From: Methylococcaceae bacterium UBA4132
GTDB taxonomy: Bacteria; Pseudomonadota; Gammaproteobacteria; Methylococcales; Methylomonadaceae
Assembly (NCBI GenBank): GCA_002380945.1
Contig: DFWO01000100.1
Coordinates: 1-13,917 of the forward strand
Length of the DNA: 13,917 bases
Reading direction: 5' to 3'
Part shown: positions 5,995 to 13,743 of the stretch, one piece after another
How positions within the stretch are numbered: the first letter of the stretch is position 1
Layout of the letters: each line of letters begins with the position of its first letter
The notes under the pieces: generated by a model
Told to the model about the DNA's origin: nothing
Database searches by the model: none
Seen by the model: the letters and a program-made list of their open reading frames with translations, nothing else
Made by a program: the position numbers and the translations under genes

Positions 5995-7227
5995 CTACTT
6001 CTCCAACAACGCTGCCACAATCTCCAGCCAATGCCGCACGGGTGTTTGGGTTTTACTTTGTAAATGCGTTAAACAACCAATATTCGCGGTGGCAATCACA
6101 TCAGGTTGCTGCTGTTCTAAAGCGGTAATTTTATTTTGCCCTAACTGCTCGGCTAATTCAGCTTGTAATATTGAATATGTCCCTGCTGAACCACAACATA
6201 AATGTCCATCGGCAACAGGCGACAGGGTAAAACCTAAACGTTGTAATAGTTGTTCCATTGCACCTGCTAATTTTTGCCCGTGTTGCAGGGTGCAAGGTGA
6301 CTGCACGGCAATTTTAGCGGTGTTGTGCAATTTTAAACGACTTAAATCTTCGGCTAACACGATTTCGACAATATCACGGCTTGCCGCTGACACGCGCCGC
6401 GCTTTGTCCGCATAATTAGCATCGTATTGTAAGAGTTCGCGATAATCTTTTACCATCACGCCACAACCGCTGGCGGTGATGACGATAGATTCCGCGCCTT
6501 GTTCTAAGTACGGTAGCCACGCATCAATATTGCGGCGGGCGAAGTTTAAGCCGTCTTCGGGCGCGGAGTTGTGATGACTTATCGCACCACAACAACCTGC
6601 ACTGGGCACGGTGATTAATTGAATACCTAATTGTTGCAATATCAACTCGGCGGCTTGATTGATGCTGGGTGCTAGAACACTCTGCACGCAACCTTCTAGG
6701 ATAAGCATTTTTCTTGGTTCAGTTCCATCCGTGGCTTTTGGATCGCGGCAGTCAATGCCGCAATGACGGCTGGTTGGTATATGGGCGGCAAGTTTGCTGG
6801 GTAACAACGGCGTAAACCATTTTGCCACGGTCAATACCGATTTAAAGCGTTGTGGATACGGCAACACAGCTCGCAAACCAGCCCGTTTCAACCGTTCGAC
6901 TAATGGACGGCTGACTTGTTGTTCTAATTGAGCGCGTCCTATATCCAGCAGACGCGCATACTGCACACCTGATGGGCAGGTAGTTTCACAGGCTCTACAG
7001 GTTAAACAACGGTCTAAATGTTCCAGCGTAGTCATGCTGGCGGCTTGCCCTTCCAGCACTTGCTTAATCAGATAAATTCGACCGCGTGGTCCATCACATT
7101 CATTATTGAGCAATTGATAGGTCGGGCAGGTAGCATTGCATAAACCGCAATGGACACAGGTGCGTAAAATGCGCTCAGCTTGTTGGGCTTGTTGTTCGGT
7201 AACAGCGGTTAAGGTTTCAATTTTCAT
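5995..7227 (-). CDS. glcF: Glycolate oxidase iron-sulfur subunit GlcF
   Basis: This 410-residue subunit (E. coli GlcF is about 407) passes electrons from the flavin subunits of glycolate dehydrogenase toward the respiratory chain. Two 4Fe-4S motifs are visible: C24, C27, C30, C34 (CVHCGLCNATCP) and C74, C77, C80, C84 (CLTCRACETTCP). Two cysteine-rich CCG domains follow, with LEGC (177-180), GCCG (211-214), PCTLQHGQK (311-319) and LCCGSAGTYS (343-352). The ATG at 7225-7227 follows the glcE stop by 3 nt, so it is the last gene of a coupled operon. The linker between the two halves (about 152-172) contains a strong DNA palindrome. That stretch encodes RHCGIDCRDPKATDGTEP, unlike the E. coli linker and carrying two extra cysteines. 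Confidence 0.95.
   Translation of the reverse strand: MKIETLTAVTEQQAQQAERILRTCVHCGLCNATCPTYQLLNNECDGPRGRIYLIKQVLEGQAASMTTLEHLDRCLTCRACETTCPSGVQYARLLDIGRAQLEQQVSRPLVERLKRAGLRAVLPYPQRFKSVLTVAKWFTPLLPSKLAAHIPTSRHCGIDCRDPKATDGTEPRKMLILEGCVQSVLAPSINQAAELILQQLGIQLITVPSAGCCGAISHHNSAPEDGLNFARRNIDAWLPYLEQGAESIVITASGCGVMVKDYRELLQYDANYADKARRVSAASRDIVEIVLAEDLSRLKLHNTAKIAVQSPCTLQHGQKLAGAMEQLLQRLGFTLSPVADGHLCCGSAGTYSILQAELAEQLGQNKITALEQQQPDVIATANIGCLTHLQSKTQTPVRHWLEIVAALLEK
6742..6764. repeat. Palindrome embedded in the glcF linker
   Basis: GCGGCA (6745-6750) pairs perfectly with TGCCGC (6756-6761) around GTCAA. Beyond one C-A mismatch, two further A-T pairs extend the stem to 6742-6764. It lies in frame within glcF, in the poorly conserved linker between the ferredoxin and CCG regions. 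The words (CGTCATTGCGG on the coding strand) resemble dispersed palindromic elements of some proteobacteria. A selfish repeat inserted in frame is possible; chance in a variable linker is the alternative. Confidence 0.45.
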
Positions 7228-7230
7228 AAC

Positions 7231-8286
7231 TTACCATTCTGCATACAAGCGACCACGATTAAACAGTCCGTGCGGATCAAAGGCGTGTTTTATATTGCGC
7301 TGTAGTTTGGCTAACGCTTCGGCTGGCGGTTGAAATTCACAGCCTAACACGGAGCGGAATCGACAGGCATGAGCGGATAAACTCTGCATAGTGGCAAAAA
7401 TGGTTTCCGCGCTTTCATCGGTTTTTAACCACCGTAACGCGCCGCCCCAATCAATAAACCATTGCCCTGATAACTGCGGTTGTGGCGTGGCGGGTGCAAG
7501 TGATAATCGCCACAGTGGCGTGTCACCCTGAAAAAACTCGTGTTGCTGTTCACGTAGCGACCGCCAAAACGTTTTGGCAATAATCGGTGATAACACTTCG
7601 CCACCAAGCCGTTGTTGTGCCGCTTTCAAGGCGGATTCTGCCCCTGATAAGCGAACGTGTAGCGTGTTGCTTTCAAAGCACATTGCCGATAGTGGCAAGT
7701 TTTGTCTGCCTAATTCAATCATCGTGGTTAAGGCTTGCGCTTCATTCAGAATAAAAGCCAGTGTGATTTCAGTTTCAGGGCGCGGTAGGACTTTTAAAGA
7801 AATATCCAACAGCACACCCAATGTGCCTAACGCGCCGACTTGTAAGCGAGAGACATCAAAACCTGCGACATTTTTCATCACTTCGCCACCAAACTTAACG
7901 ACTTCGCCCTGTCCGTTAATCAAGCGTATGCCTAACACCACATCACGCACCGCGCTGGTGTAAGCGCGTCTTGAACCCGATAAACCTGCTGACACTGTAC
8001 CGCCTATGGTCGCAGTGTTGCCAAAATGCGGCGGTTCAAAGGCGAGCATTTGTCCGTGTTCGGTAAGTAGCTTTTTAATGTCGGCTAAGGGCGTACCACA
8101 ACGCGCCGTGATGACTAATTCTGTAGGTTCGTAATGAATAACGCCGCTGTGCTTAGCGACATGAAACGGCTCGCCTTGTGTGGCTCTGCCATAAAAGGCT
8201 TTGCTGTTACCGCCGATGATATGTAGCGGAGTTTTGTGTGCGATGGCAGCTAAAACGCACTCGCGTAATTGATCGGTGTTATCCAT
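7231..8286 (-). CDS. glcE: Glycolate oxidase FAD-binding subunit GlcE
   Basis: This 351-residue subunit is almost the same length as E. coli GlcE (350) and collinear with it. The FAD_binding_4 (PCMH-type) fold shows IGGNSKAFYGR (24-34), GTPLADI (64-70), IGGTVSAGLSG with RRAYTSAVRD (94-115) and GGEVMKNVAGFDVSRLQVG (133-151). The C-terminal part has IDWGGALRWLK and ends in the conserved DPHGLFNRGRLYAEW. It works with GlcD and GlcF to oxidise glycolate to glyoxylate. The ATG at 8284-8286 lies 2 nt past the glcD stop. No clear Shine-Dalgarno is seen, so translation is probably coupled to glcD. Confidence 0.95.
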   Translation of the reverse strand: MDNTDQLRECVLAAIAHKTPLHIIGGNSKAFYGRATQGEPFHVAKHSGVIHYEPTELVITARCGTPLADIKKLLTEHGQMLAFEPPHFGNTATIGGTVSAGLSGSRRAYTSAVRDVVLGIRLINGQGEVVKFGGEVMKNVAGFDVSRLQVGALGTLGVLLDISLKVLPRPETEITLAFILNEAQALTTMIELGRQNLPLSAMCFESNTLHVRLSGAESALKAAQQRLGGEVLSPIIAKTFWRSLREQQHEFFQGDTPLWRLSLAPATPQPQLSGQWFIDWGGALRWLKTDESAETIFATMQSLSAHACRFRSVLGCEFQPPAEALAKLQRNIKHAFDPHGLFNRGRLYAEW

Positions 8287-8288
8287 GA

Positions 8289-9833
8289 TTAAAAACGTTC
8301 TAAGTCAGGACGCGGTAACTGCCCATGATGGACGTGCATCGCGCCAAATTCGGCACAACGTGCCAAACTGGGAATGGCTTTACCTGCATTAAGCAAACCA
8401 CGCGCATCAAATGCGGCTTTGACGGCGTGAAATTGTTGCAGTTCAGCCGTGGCAAATTGCAGACACATCCCATTGAGTTTTTCCATACCCACGCCGTGTT
8501 CGCCTGTTATCGTACCGCCCACAGCAATGCACAGTTCTAAAATTTTATGCCCCAAGACTTCAACACGCGCCAAATCATTGTCTTTATTGGCATCGTATAA
8601 AATCAACGGGTGTAAATTACCATCACCCGCATGAAAGACATTGGCAACTGCCAAGCCGTATTGTGCCGCTAAATCAGCAATGCCCAGCAATACATCAGCC
8701 AAATACTTACGCGGAATCGTACCGTCCATACAGTAATAATCAGGCGATAAACGACCGACCGCAGGAAAGGTGGCTTTGCGTCCTGCCCAAAGTTTTTTGC
8801 GTTCGTGGTCGGTTTCTGCCAGTCGTACTTCACTCGCACCCTGTGCATAAAAAATAGCCCGCGCGCGCGCTATATCTTCTGTTACTTGTTCGCTCATGCC
8901 GTCCATTTCACACAGTAATAACGCCGCTGCATCGACGGGATAACCTGCATGAATAAAGGCTTCGGCGGCTTGAATGGCCAAGCTGTCCATCATTTCCAAG
9001 CCTGCGGGAATTAAGCCGTCGCTGATAATCGCCGCGACTGCTGCACCTGCTTGTTCAATGCTGGTGAAAATGGCTAGCAGTGTGGAAGCGGTTTCGGGCA
9101 TGGGTAATAATTTAAGCGTGGCTTCGACAACGATGCCTAATAACCCTTCTGAACCTGTCACGATAGCCAGTAAGTCATAGCCTGAACTGTCTAAACCCGC
9201 GCCACCTAAGGTCAGCAAATCGCCATCAATAGTCAGTAGATGTATCGACAAAATATTGTTGACCGTCAGCCCGTATTTTAAACAATGCACACCGCCTGAA
9301 TTTTCCGCAATATTACCACCGATGGTACACGCTAATTGTGAGGACGGATCAGGCGCGTAATATAAACCGTAAGGCGCGGTGGCTTCGGAGACGGCTAAAT
9401 TTCTTACGCCAGATTGGACACGCGCACAGCGATTATCAGGGTCAATCGCCAGAATACGATTGAATTTAGCCATACTCAGCAACACGCCATTGGCAACAGG
9501 CAACGCGCCACCTGATAAACCTGTTCCCGCACCCCGCACTACAACAGGCACACCGTACTTAGAACACAGTTTTAACACCGCTTGTGCTTGCTCAGTGGTT
9601 TCTGGCAATACCACCAACCAAGGCAACACCTGATAAACCGACAGCGCATCACATTCATAAACGCGTAATTGTTCAGGTTCAGACAGAATATTATCAGCTT
9701 TTAGCTGAGTTTTTAGCTGCCGCAAAAATTCACCTTTGTCCATATTATGGCTGGTCTGTTCGGCAGAATGAGGAGAATAATTCATAATTTTGAATAGGTT
9801 GGCATCGTTAGCTGTTGGCGGTAAAGGTAGCAT
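8289..9833 (-). CDS. glcD: Glycolate oxidase catalytic subunit GlcD
   Basis: This FAD-linked subunit oxidises glycolate (and usually D-lactate) to the 2-oxo acid. The FAD-binding PCMH domain shows VRGAGTGLSGGALP (99-112), YAPDPSSQ (159-166), IGGNIAENSGGVHCLKYG (171-188) and GSEGLLG (227-233). The C-terminal oxidase domain shows YYCMDGTIPR (366-375), HAGDGNLHP (401-409) and GEHGVG (444-449), and ends GAMHVHHGQLPRPDLERF like E. coli GlcD. As read it is 514 residues, about 15 more than E. coli. The start is uncertain: ATGs at 9831-9833, 9783-9785 and 9741-9743 all lack a strong ribosome binding site. The first sits in a small hairpin (TAGCA...TGCTA); the second gives the family length (498). It is the first gene of the glcDEF operon, divergent from clpB. 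Confidence 0.95.
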   Translation of the reverse strand: MLPLPPTANDANLFKIMNYSPHSAEQTSHNMDKGEFLRQLKTQLKADNILSEPEQLRVYECDALSVYQVLPWLVVLPETTEQAQAVLKLCSKYGVPVVVRGAGTGLSGGALPVANGVLLSMAKFNRILAIDPDNRCARVQSGVRNLAVSEATAPYGLYYAPDPSSQLACTIGGNIAENSGGVHCLKYGLTVNNILSIHLLTIDGDLLTLGGAGLDSSGYDLLAIVTGSEGLLGIVVEATLKLLPMPETASTLLAIFTSIEQAGAAVAAIISDGLIPAGLEMMDSLAIQAAEAFIHAGYPVDAAALLLCEMDGMSEQVTEDIARARAIFYAQGASEVRLAETDHERKKLWAGRKATFPAVGRLSPDYYCMDGTIPRKYLADVLLGIADLAAQYGLAVANVFHAGDGNLHPLILYDANKDNDLARVEVLGHKILELCIAVGGTITGEHGVGMEKLNGMCLQFATAELQQFHAVKAAFDARGLLNAGKAIPSLARCAEFGAMHVHHGQLPRPDLERF

Positions 9834-9884
9834 TTTTTGCTAACGCACACCATAAACACTGTGTGGAAAACCTGTTAGAAAGGA

Positions 9885-9913
9885 ATAATACGATGCTGTC
9901 ATTGACTTGCTAA
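9885..9913 (-). promoter_or_regulatory. Candidate promoter of glcDEF
   Basis: On the minus strand TTAGCA (9908-9913) and TATTAT (9885-9890) are 17 bp apart, with 4 of 6 and 5 of 6 consensus matches. Transcription would start near 9878, giving a leader of about 45 nt to the first ATG or about 95 nt to the second. No GlcC-type operator was recognised. Confidence 0.35.
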
Positions 9914-9928
9914 TCTGCAAAGTAGAGT

Positions 9929-9958
9929 TTGGCATTTATATTTATGCTAAATTATAAA
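9929..9958 (+). promoter_or_regulatory. Candidate sigma-70 promoter upstream of clpB
   Basis: TTGGCA (9929-9934) and TATAAA (9953-9958) are separated by 18 bp on the plus strand. This could supply basal clpB expression upstream of the heat-shock promoter. The region is AT-rich, so chance is possible. Confidence 0.3.
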
Positions 9959-9995
9959 GCTGATCCATTACCATCCTCTTATCCATCAACATCCG

Positions 9996-10021
9996 CTTGA
10001 AAACAATTCTTCACTCCCCAT
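9996..10021 (+). promoter_or_regulatory. Sigma-32 heat-shock promoter of clpB
   Basis: CTTGAA (9996-10001) and CCCCAT (10016-10021) are perfect RpoH -35 and -10 boxes with a 14-bp spacer. The -35 box is followed by AA (CTTGAAAA). Transcription would start near 10028, about 33 nt before the clpB ATG. This ties clpB to the classical proteobacterial heat-shock regulon. Confidence 0.88.
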
Positions 10022-10060
10022 AGTAGTATTAACTTAAAAACTCTCTACGGAACAAATACT

Positions 10061-12637
10061 ATGCGAATGGATAAACTAACCAGTAAATTTCAAGAAGCGT
10101 TGGCGAATGCGCAAAGTTTGGCTTTGGGCAAAGATCATCAATTTATCGAACCAGTGCATATCATGACCGCTATGCTCGATCAAGAAGGTGGTAGCATCAA
10201 GCCTTTATTAACGCAAATGGGTGTTAATACGACGTTAATCCGCACTGAGCTAAGCAAAGAACTGTCACGACTTGCTACCGTTAGCGGGTCGGGTGGTGAT
10301 GTGCAGATTTCTAACGAAACCAACCGCTTATTAAACTTAACCGATAAACTCGCGCAAAAACGTAACGATGCGTTTATTTCCAGTGAGTTATTTTTATTAG
10401 CCGCATGTGAAGAACGGGGTTTTTTACAAGAGCTATTTAAAAAAGCCAATATCACTAAACCCGCCCTTGAAAAAGCCATAGATGCCATGCGTGGAGGAGA
10501 AACTGTGCAAGATGCCAATGCCGAAGATCAACGCCAAGCCCTCAATAAATACACTATCAATCTGACTGAACGCGCCGCCAGCGGTAAATTAGACCCTGTT
10601 ATTGGGCGTGATGATGAAATTCGCCGTACCATTCAAGTGTTGCAACGCCGCACGAAAAATAATCCTGTGTTAATCGGTGAACCAGGTGTCGGTAAAACTG
10701 CTATTGTTGAAGGACTCGCGCAACGTATTGTTAATGGCGAAGTGCCTGAAGGCATGAAACACAAACAAGTGTTAGCGTTGGATATGGCGGCACTCATTGC
10801 AGGTGCAAAATTTCGCGGTGAGTTTGAAGAACGCTTAAAAGCGGTGTTAAACGATTTAGCCAAACAAGAAGGGCAAATCATTCTCTTCATTGATGAACTA
10901 CATACCATGGTAGGCGCAGGTAAAGCTGAAGGTGCGATGGATGCGGGCAATATGCTCAAACCTGCACTGGCGCGTGGTGAACTGCATTGTGTCGGCGCAA
11001 CCACGCTGGATGAATACCGTAAATATGTGGAAAAAGATGCAGCTCTGGAACGGCGTTTTCAAAAAGTGCTAGTCGATGAGCCGTCAGTAGAAGACACCAT
11101 CGCCATTTTGCGCGGTTTAAAAGAAAAATACGAGGTGCATCATGGTGTCGATATTACTGACCCCGCTATCGTGGCGGCGGCTACCTTGTCGTATCGTTAT
11201 ATTGCCGATAGACAATTACCCGATAAAGCCATTGATTTGATTGATGAAGCGGCAAGCCGTATTCGTATGGAAATTGATTCTAAACCCGAAGTGATGGATA
11301 AATTACATCGGCGTTTGATTCAACTGAAGATTGAACAAGTGGCTTTGAAAAAAGAAAAAGATGCCGCATCGAAAAAACGTTTGGACGTTTTGGAAGAAGA
11401 AATCGGCGAGTTAGAAAAAGAATATTCCGATTTAGAAGAAACGTGGAAAGCAGAAAAATCGGCTGTTCAAGGCTCTGCCAATGTTAAAGAAAAATTGGAG
11501 CAAGCAAAATCCGACTTAGAATCAGCAAGACGCGCTAACGATTTAAACAAACAAGCCGAATTGCAATATGGAATTATTCCCGCACTAGAAAAGCAACTCA
11601 GTTTAGACATAGCAGGTGAAACGCAAAAACCCAGTTTGTTACGCAACAAAGTGACTGACGAAGAAATTGCCGAAGTAGTATCAAAGTGGACAGGTATTCC
11701 TGTGTCTAAAATGCTGGAAGGCGAAAAAGAAAAATTATTAAGCATGGAAGATTACTTAAATAAACGGGTAGTCGGACAAACGGAAGCTCTAAAAGCGGTG
11801 AGTAATGCAATACGTCGTTCACGCGCTGGTTTATCAGACCCGAACCGCCCGAATGGTTCATTTTTATTTTTAGGTCCAACAGGTGTCGGTAAAACTGAAC
11901 TGTGTAAAGCCTTAGCCGAATTTATGTTTGATACACCCGATGCAATGGTGCGTATTGATATGTCGGAATTCATGGAAAAACATTCGGTGGCGCGGTTAAT
12001 CGGCGCACCTCCTGGTTATGTTGGCTATGAAGAAGGCGGTTATTTAACTGAATTAGTCAGACGCAAACCCTATTCTGTGATTTTGATGGATGAAATTGAA
12101 AAAGCTCATCCCGATGTATTTAACGTGTTATTGCAAGTGCTAGATGATGGACGTTTAACCGATGGGCAAGGCAGAACAGTGGATTTTAGAAATACCATTG
12201 TGGTGATGACCTCCAACTTAGGTTCAGACATTATTCAATCGCTGTCGGGTGAAGCATTGTATTCGGTGATGAAAAATGCGGTGATGGATATAGTCACCAC
12301 TAAATTCCGCCCCGAATTTATCAACCGTATTGATGAGGTGGTGGTGTTTCATTCTCTGGGTCGTGAACAAATTCGCGCGATTTCCAATATTCAAATCGGC
12401 TACTTGCGGCAACGTTTGCAAGACCGTGATATGAATTTTGAAATTTCTGAAGATGCGTTAGATTTATTGGGTGAAGCAGGTTTTGATCCTGTGTATGGTG
12501 CAAGACCGATGAAACGAGCTATTCAACAACAACTGGAAAATCCATTGGCACAAGCCATATTGTCAGGGCATTTTACCGCAGGCGATACCATCAGAGTCGA
12601 GGTTGAACATGAGGAATTGCGCTTTGTGAAAAAGTAA
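10061..12637 (+). CDS. clpB: ATP-dependent disaggregase ClpB
   Basis: This 858-residue protein (E. coli ClpB 857) is a cytoplasmic AAA+ hexamer that pulls proteins out of aggregates with DnaK/DnaJ/GrpE. The N domain (1-145) holds two Clp repeats. NBD1 has Walker A GEPGVGKT (206-213), Walker B ILFIDE (274-279), pore loop KFRGEFEER (250-258, Phe251 where E. coli has Tyr) and arginines 331-332. The coiled-coil middle domain, which contacts DnaK, spans about 410-525. NBD2 has Walker A GPTGVGKT (605-612), pore loop GYVGYEEGG (652-660), Walker B VILMDE (673-678) and sensor-2 GARPMKRA (813-820). The start MRMDKLTSKFQEAL matches the family; only a weak ACGGA precedes it. Tandem TAA stops end it. Confidence 0.98.
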   Translation: MRMDKLTSKFQEALANAQSLALGKDHQFIEPVHIMTAMLDQEGGSIKPLLTQMGVNTTLIRTELSKELSRLATVSGSGGDVQISNETNRLLNLTDKLAQKRNDAFISSELFLLAACEERGFLQELFKKANITKPALEKAIDAMRGGETVQDANAEDQRQALNKYTINLTERAASGKLDPVIGRDDEIRRTIQVLQRRTKNNPVLIGEPGVGKTAIVEGLAQRIVNGEVPEGMKHKQVLALDMAALIAGAKFRGEFEERLKAVLNDLAKQEGQIILFIDELHTMVGAGKAEGAMDAGNMLKPALARGELHCVGATTLDEYRKYVEKDAALERRFQKVLVDEPSVEDTIAILRGLKEKYEVHHGVDITDPAIVAAATLSYRYIADRQLPDKAIDLIDEAASRIRMEIDSKPEVMDKLHRRLIQLKIEQVALKKEKDAASKKRLDVLEEEIGELEKEYSDLEETWKAEKSAVQGSANVKEKLEQAKSDLESARRANDLNKQAELQYGIIPALEKQLSLDIAGETQKPSLLRNKVTDEEIAEVVSKWTGIPVSKMLEGEKEKLLSMEDYLNKRVVGQTEALKAVSNAIRRSRAGLSDPNRPNGSFLFLGPTGVGKTELCKALAEFMFDTPDAMVRIDMSEFMEKHSVARLIGAPPGYVGYEEGGYLTELVRRKPYSVILMDEIEKAHPDVFNVLLQVLDDGRLTDGQGRTVDFRNTIVVMTSNLGSDIIQSLSGEALYSVMKNAVMDIVTTKFRPEFINRIDEVVVFHSLGREQIRAISNIQIGYLRQRLQDRDMNFEISEDALDLLGEAGFDPVYGARPMKRAIQQQLENPLAQAILSGHFTAGDTIRVEVEHEELRFVKK
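10493..10507 (+). promoter_or_regulatory. Internal ribosome binding site and GTG start in clpB
   Basis: A strong Shine-Dalgarno GGAGGAG (10493-10499) lies 5 nt before an in-frame GTG (10505-10507, Val149). E. coli ClpB uses an internal GTG at Val149 to make a short isoform lacking the N domain. The surrounding residues (MRGGE) and the site are conserved here, so a second product of about 710 residues is expected. Confidence 0.7.
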
Positions 12638-12647
12638 TAATGTGGGA

Positions 12648-12680
12648 AAAGCTGACAGGTTTATCAAACCTGTCAGCTTT
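12648..12680 (+). terminator. Terminator hairpin of clpB
   Basis: A perfect 15-bp inverted repeat (AAAGCTGACAGGTTT with its complement) around a 3-nt loop starts 10 bp after the clpB stop. The U-tract is modest (TTTAATTTT). The A/T bases flanking both sides suggest it could work in both directions, which would also block transcripts from the IS1 relic. Confidence 0.85.
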
Positions 12681-12686
12681 AATTTT

Positions 12687-13398
12687 GGGTATTGTTAATT
12701 AAAAATAGCTTTCAATTGCTTATTTCATTTAGCCATCAAAAGGATAGCGAAATACTTAAGCATATTCATATAGTTAGAGTAACACTTAGAGTTTTTTCGT
12801 AATCTGGCGAGAAAATGTCTAAGCAAACTGTTATATCTTTCTAGCGTGAAAGTTTGTGCCTTTGATTAAGTGAGTATGTAACGGTCGAGGAATAAATGTC
12901 TCATAAGGATGCCAGTAATCGGTCATAATGACTTTGATGTCTTGATGTGGCAGGGTGTCTCAGTGCGTTTGCCCTATTTCTACCGCGTGAGCCAATAATA
13001 CAGTTGATGAATCGTTCCAACTCTGTCAACGGCAATCCATATCCAGAAAGCGTTTTTTTGAACATTAACTGCGCATCTCATCCAATTCCAGCATCTCAAT
13101 GTCTGCTTCAGATGATCTTAACTCAGTTTTTTAGCTGATTGTAAACAGCTGTGTTAAACGAAATCTCTATCCTTTCAGATAACGTGGTATCGCTTGCTGC
13201 TTTACCGCTTCGCTATACCATTTGTGGCTCTCCTTGTATCTATAACCACAACTACTTACAGTGATGACGTTGCTTCCCTTTGTCTATGCCATTTTTAATT
13301 CGTTGTCCACTTTGGCATTTCGGACAAGTTGACATCTATTCTCCAATCATAATAAATTAACTAACAATTTATATCTTCTATGCTTAGTTAACAATGCC
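12687..13398 (-). mobile_element. Decayed IS1-family element
   Basis: This is a relic of about 712 bp, close to the usual IS1-family size. The right end (12687-12709) is identical, reverse-complemented, to the IS end at 89-111. The left end is recognisable near 13383-13398: read inward, GGCATTGTTAACTAAG against GGTATTGTTAATTAAA of the right end. The bases flanking the two ends differ, so no target duplication survives. It lies just past the clpB terminator. The transposase inside is heavily broken, so the copy is dead on its own. Confidence 0.8.
12695..13335 (-). pseudogene. Broken IS1-family transposase (InsA plus InsB)
   Basis: Fragments in different frames follow the order of an IS1 transposase. 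From ATG 13333-13335, with GGAG upstream, the InsA zinc-finger start reads CPKCQSGQ, then KNGIDKGKQRHHCK. After a stop and frameshift it continues CGYRYKESHKWYSEAVKQQ. The InsB part shows LELDEMRS, then after a shift NAFWIWIAVDRVG, then VIMTDYWHPYETFIPRPLHTH and RYNSLLRHFLARLRKNSKCYS. After MAK there is an in-frame TGA, then NKQLKAIFN. At least five frameshifts or stops separate these pieces. The DEM and TDYWH segments correspond to InsB catalytic regions. Confidence 0.85.
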
Positions 13399-13743
13399 AA
13401 AGTGGAAATCTTGGCGATATAGATAGTGTCAGGGCCTGAAATGGATGTTCCTGAAATAAAAGTTAGTGAGATGAAAGTTCCTGATAATTTAGGTGTAACC
13501 GAATATCAAGCAGCTTGGATAAACATAGTAATGCTTGCGAGAATAAAAACTGGGTAAAATAGGAACAGGATTAAGTAGCGGGAGGGTATTTTGGGGTATA
13601 TTTGAAATCTATATGCTTTTATTTATAAGGATTGCAGAGAATTATTCGGTTGTACCTTCGCATTTTCTTCGACCGTACTTAACACTCTTTCGAGTTCACA
13701 GTTACCTTAAATTAAAGATATGTAATAACAACAGTACAATACA
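13399..13743. other. Non-coding or decayed segment right of the IS1 relic
   Basis: I find no intact gene in these 345 bp. A short plus-strand frame at 13441-13557 is described separately. A minus-strand frame around 13610-13700 reads ELERVLSTVEENAKVQPN, bounded by stops with no good start. Such short protein-like pieces suggest eroded genes, but each is short enough to be chance. No tRNA, clear terminator or strong promoter was recognised. Confidence 0.4.
13441..13557 (+). pseudogene. Short orphan reading frame, possible gene tail
   Basis: There are 38 codons from ATG 13441 to TAA 13555-13557, or 43 from GTG 13426. The peptide runs MDVPEIKVSEMKVPDNLG, then VTEYQAAWINIVMLARIKTG. The second half looks like an amphipathic helix at a protein C-terminus. 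There is no ribosome binding site. It begins just past the IS1 relic's left end, so it may be the surviving tail of a gene cut by that insertion. The family is not recognised. Confidence 0.25.

Noticed and set aside
3582..7227. Permease pair as the glycolate uptake system of the glc operon
   Set aside because: Glycolate enters through GlcA/LctP-type permeases. These are peptide-type ABC subunits and are separated from glcF by a REP-like hairpin element.
8849..8871. GCGC-rich repeat CGCGCGCGCG inside glcD
   Set aside because: It is simply Ala-Arg codons (ARARA in IARARAIF) in a conserved coding region.
12947..13138. 63-codon plus-strand frame in the IS1 relic
   Set aside because: It is antisense to the InsB remnants and has no protein family character of its own.
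1..13398. Composite transposon made by the two inverted IS1 copies
   Set aside because: The enclosed 12.6 kb is mostly core chromosome (ychF, glcDEF, clpB), the right copy is dead and no target duplication is visible.
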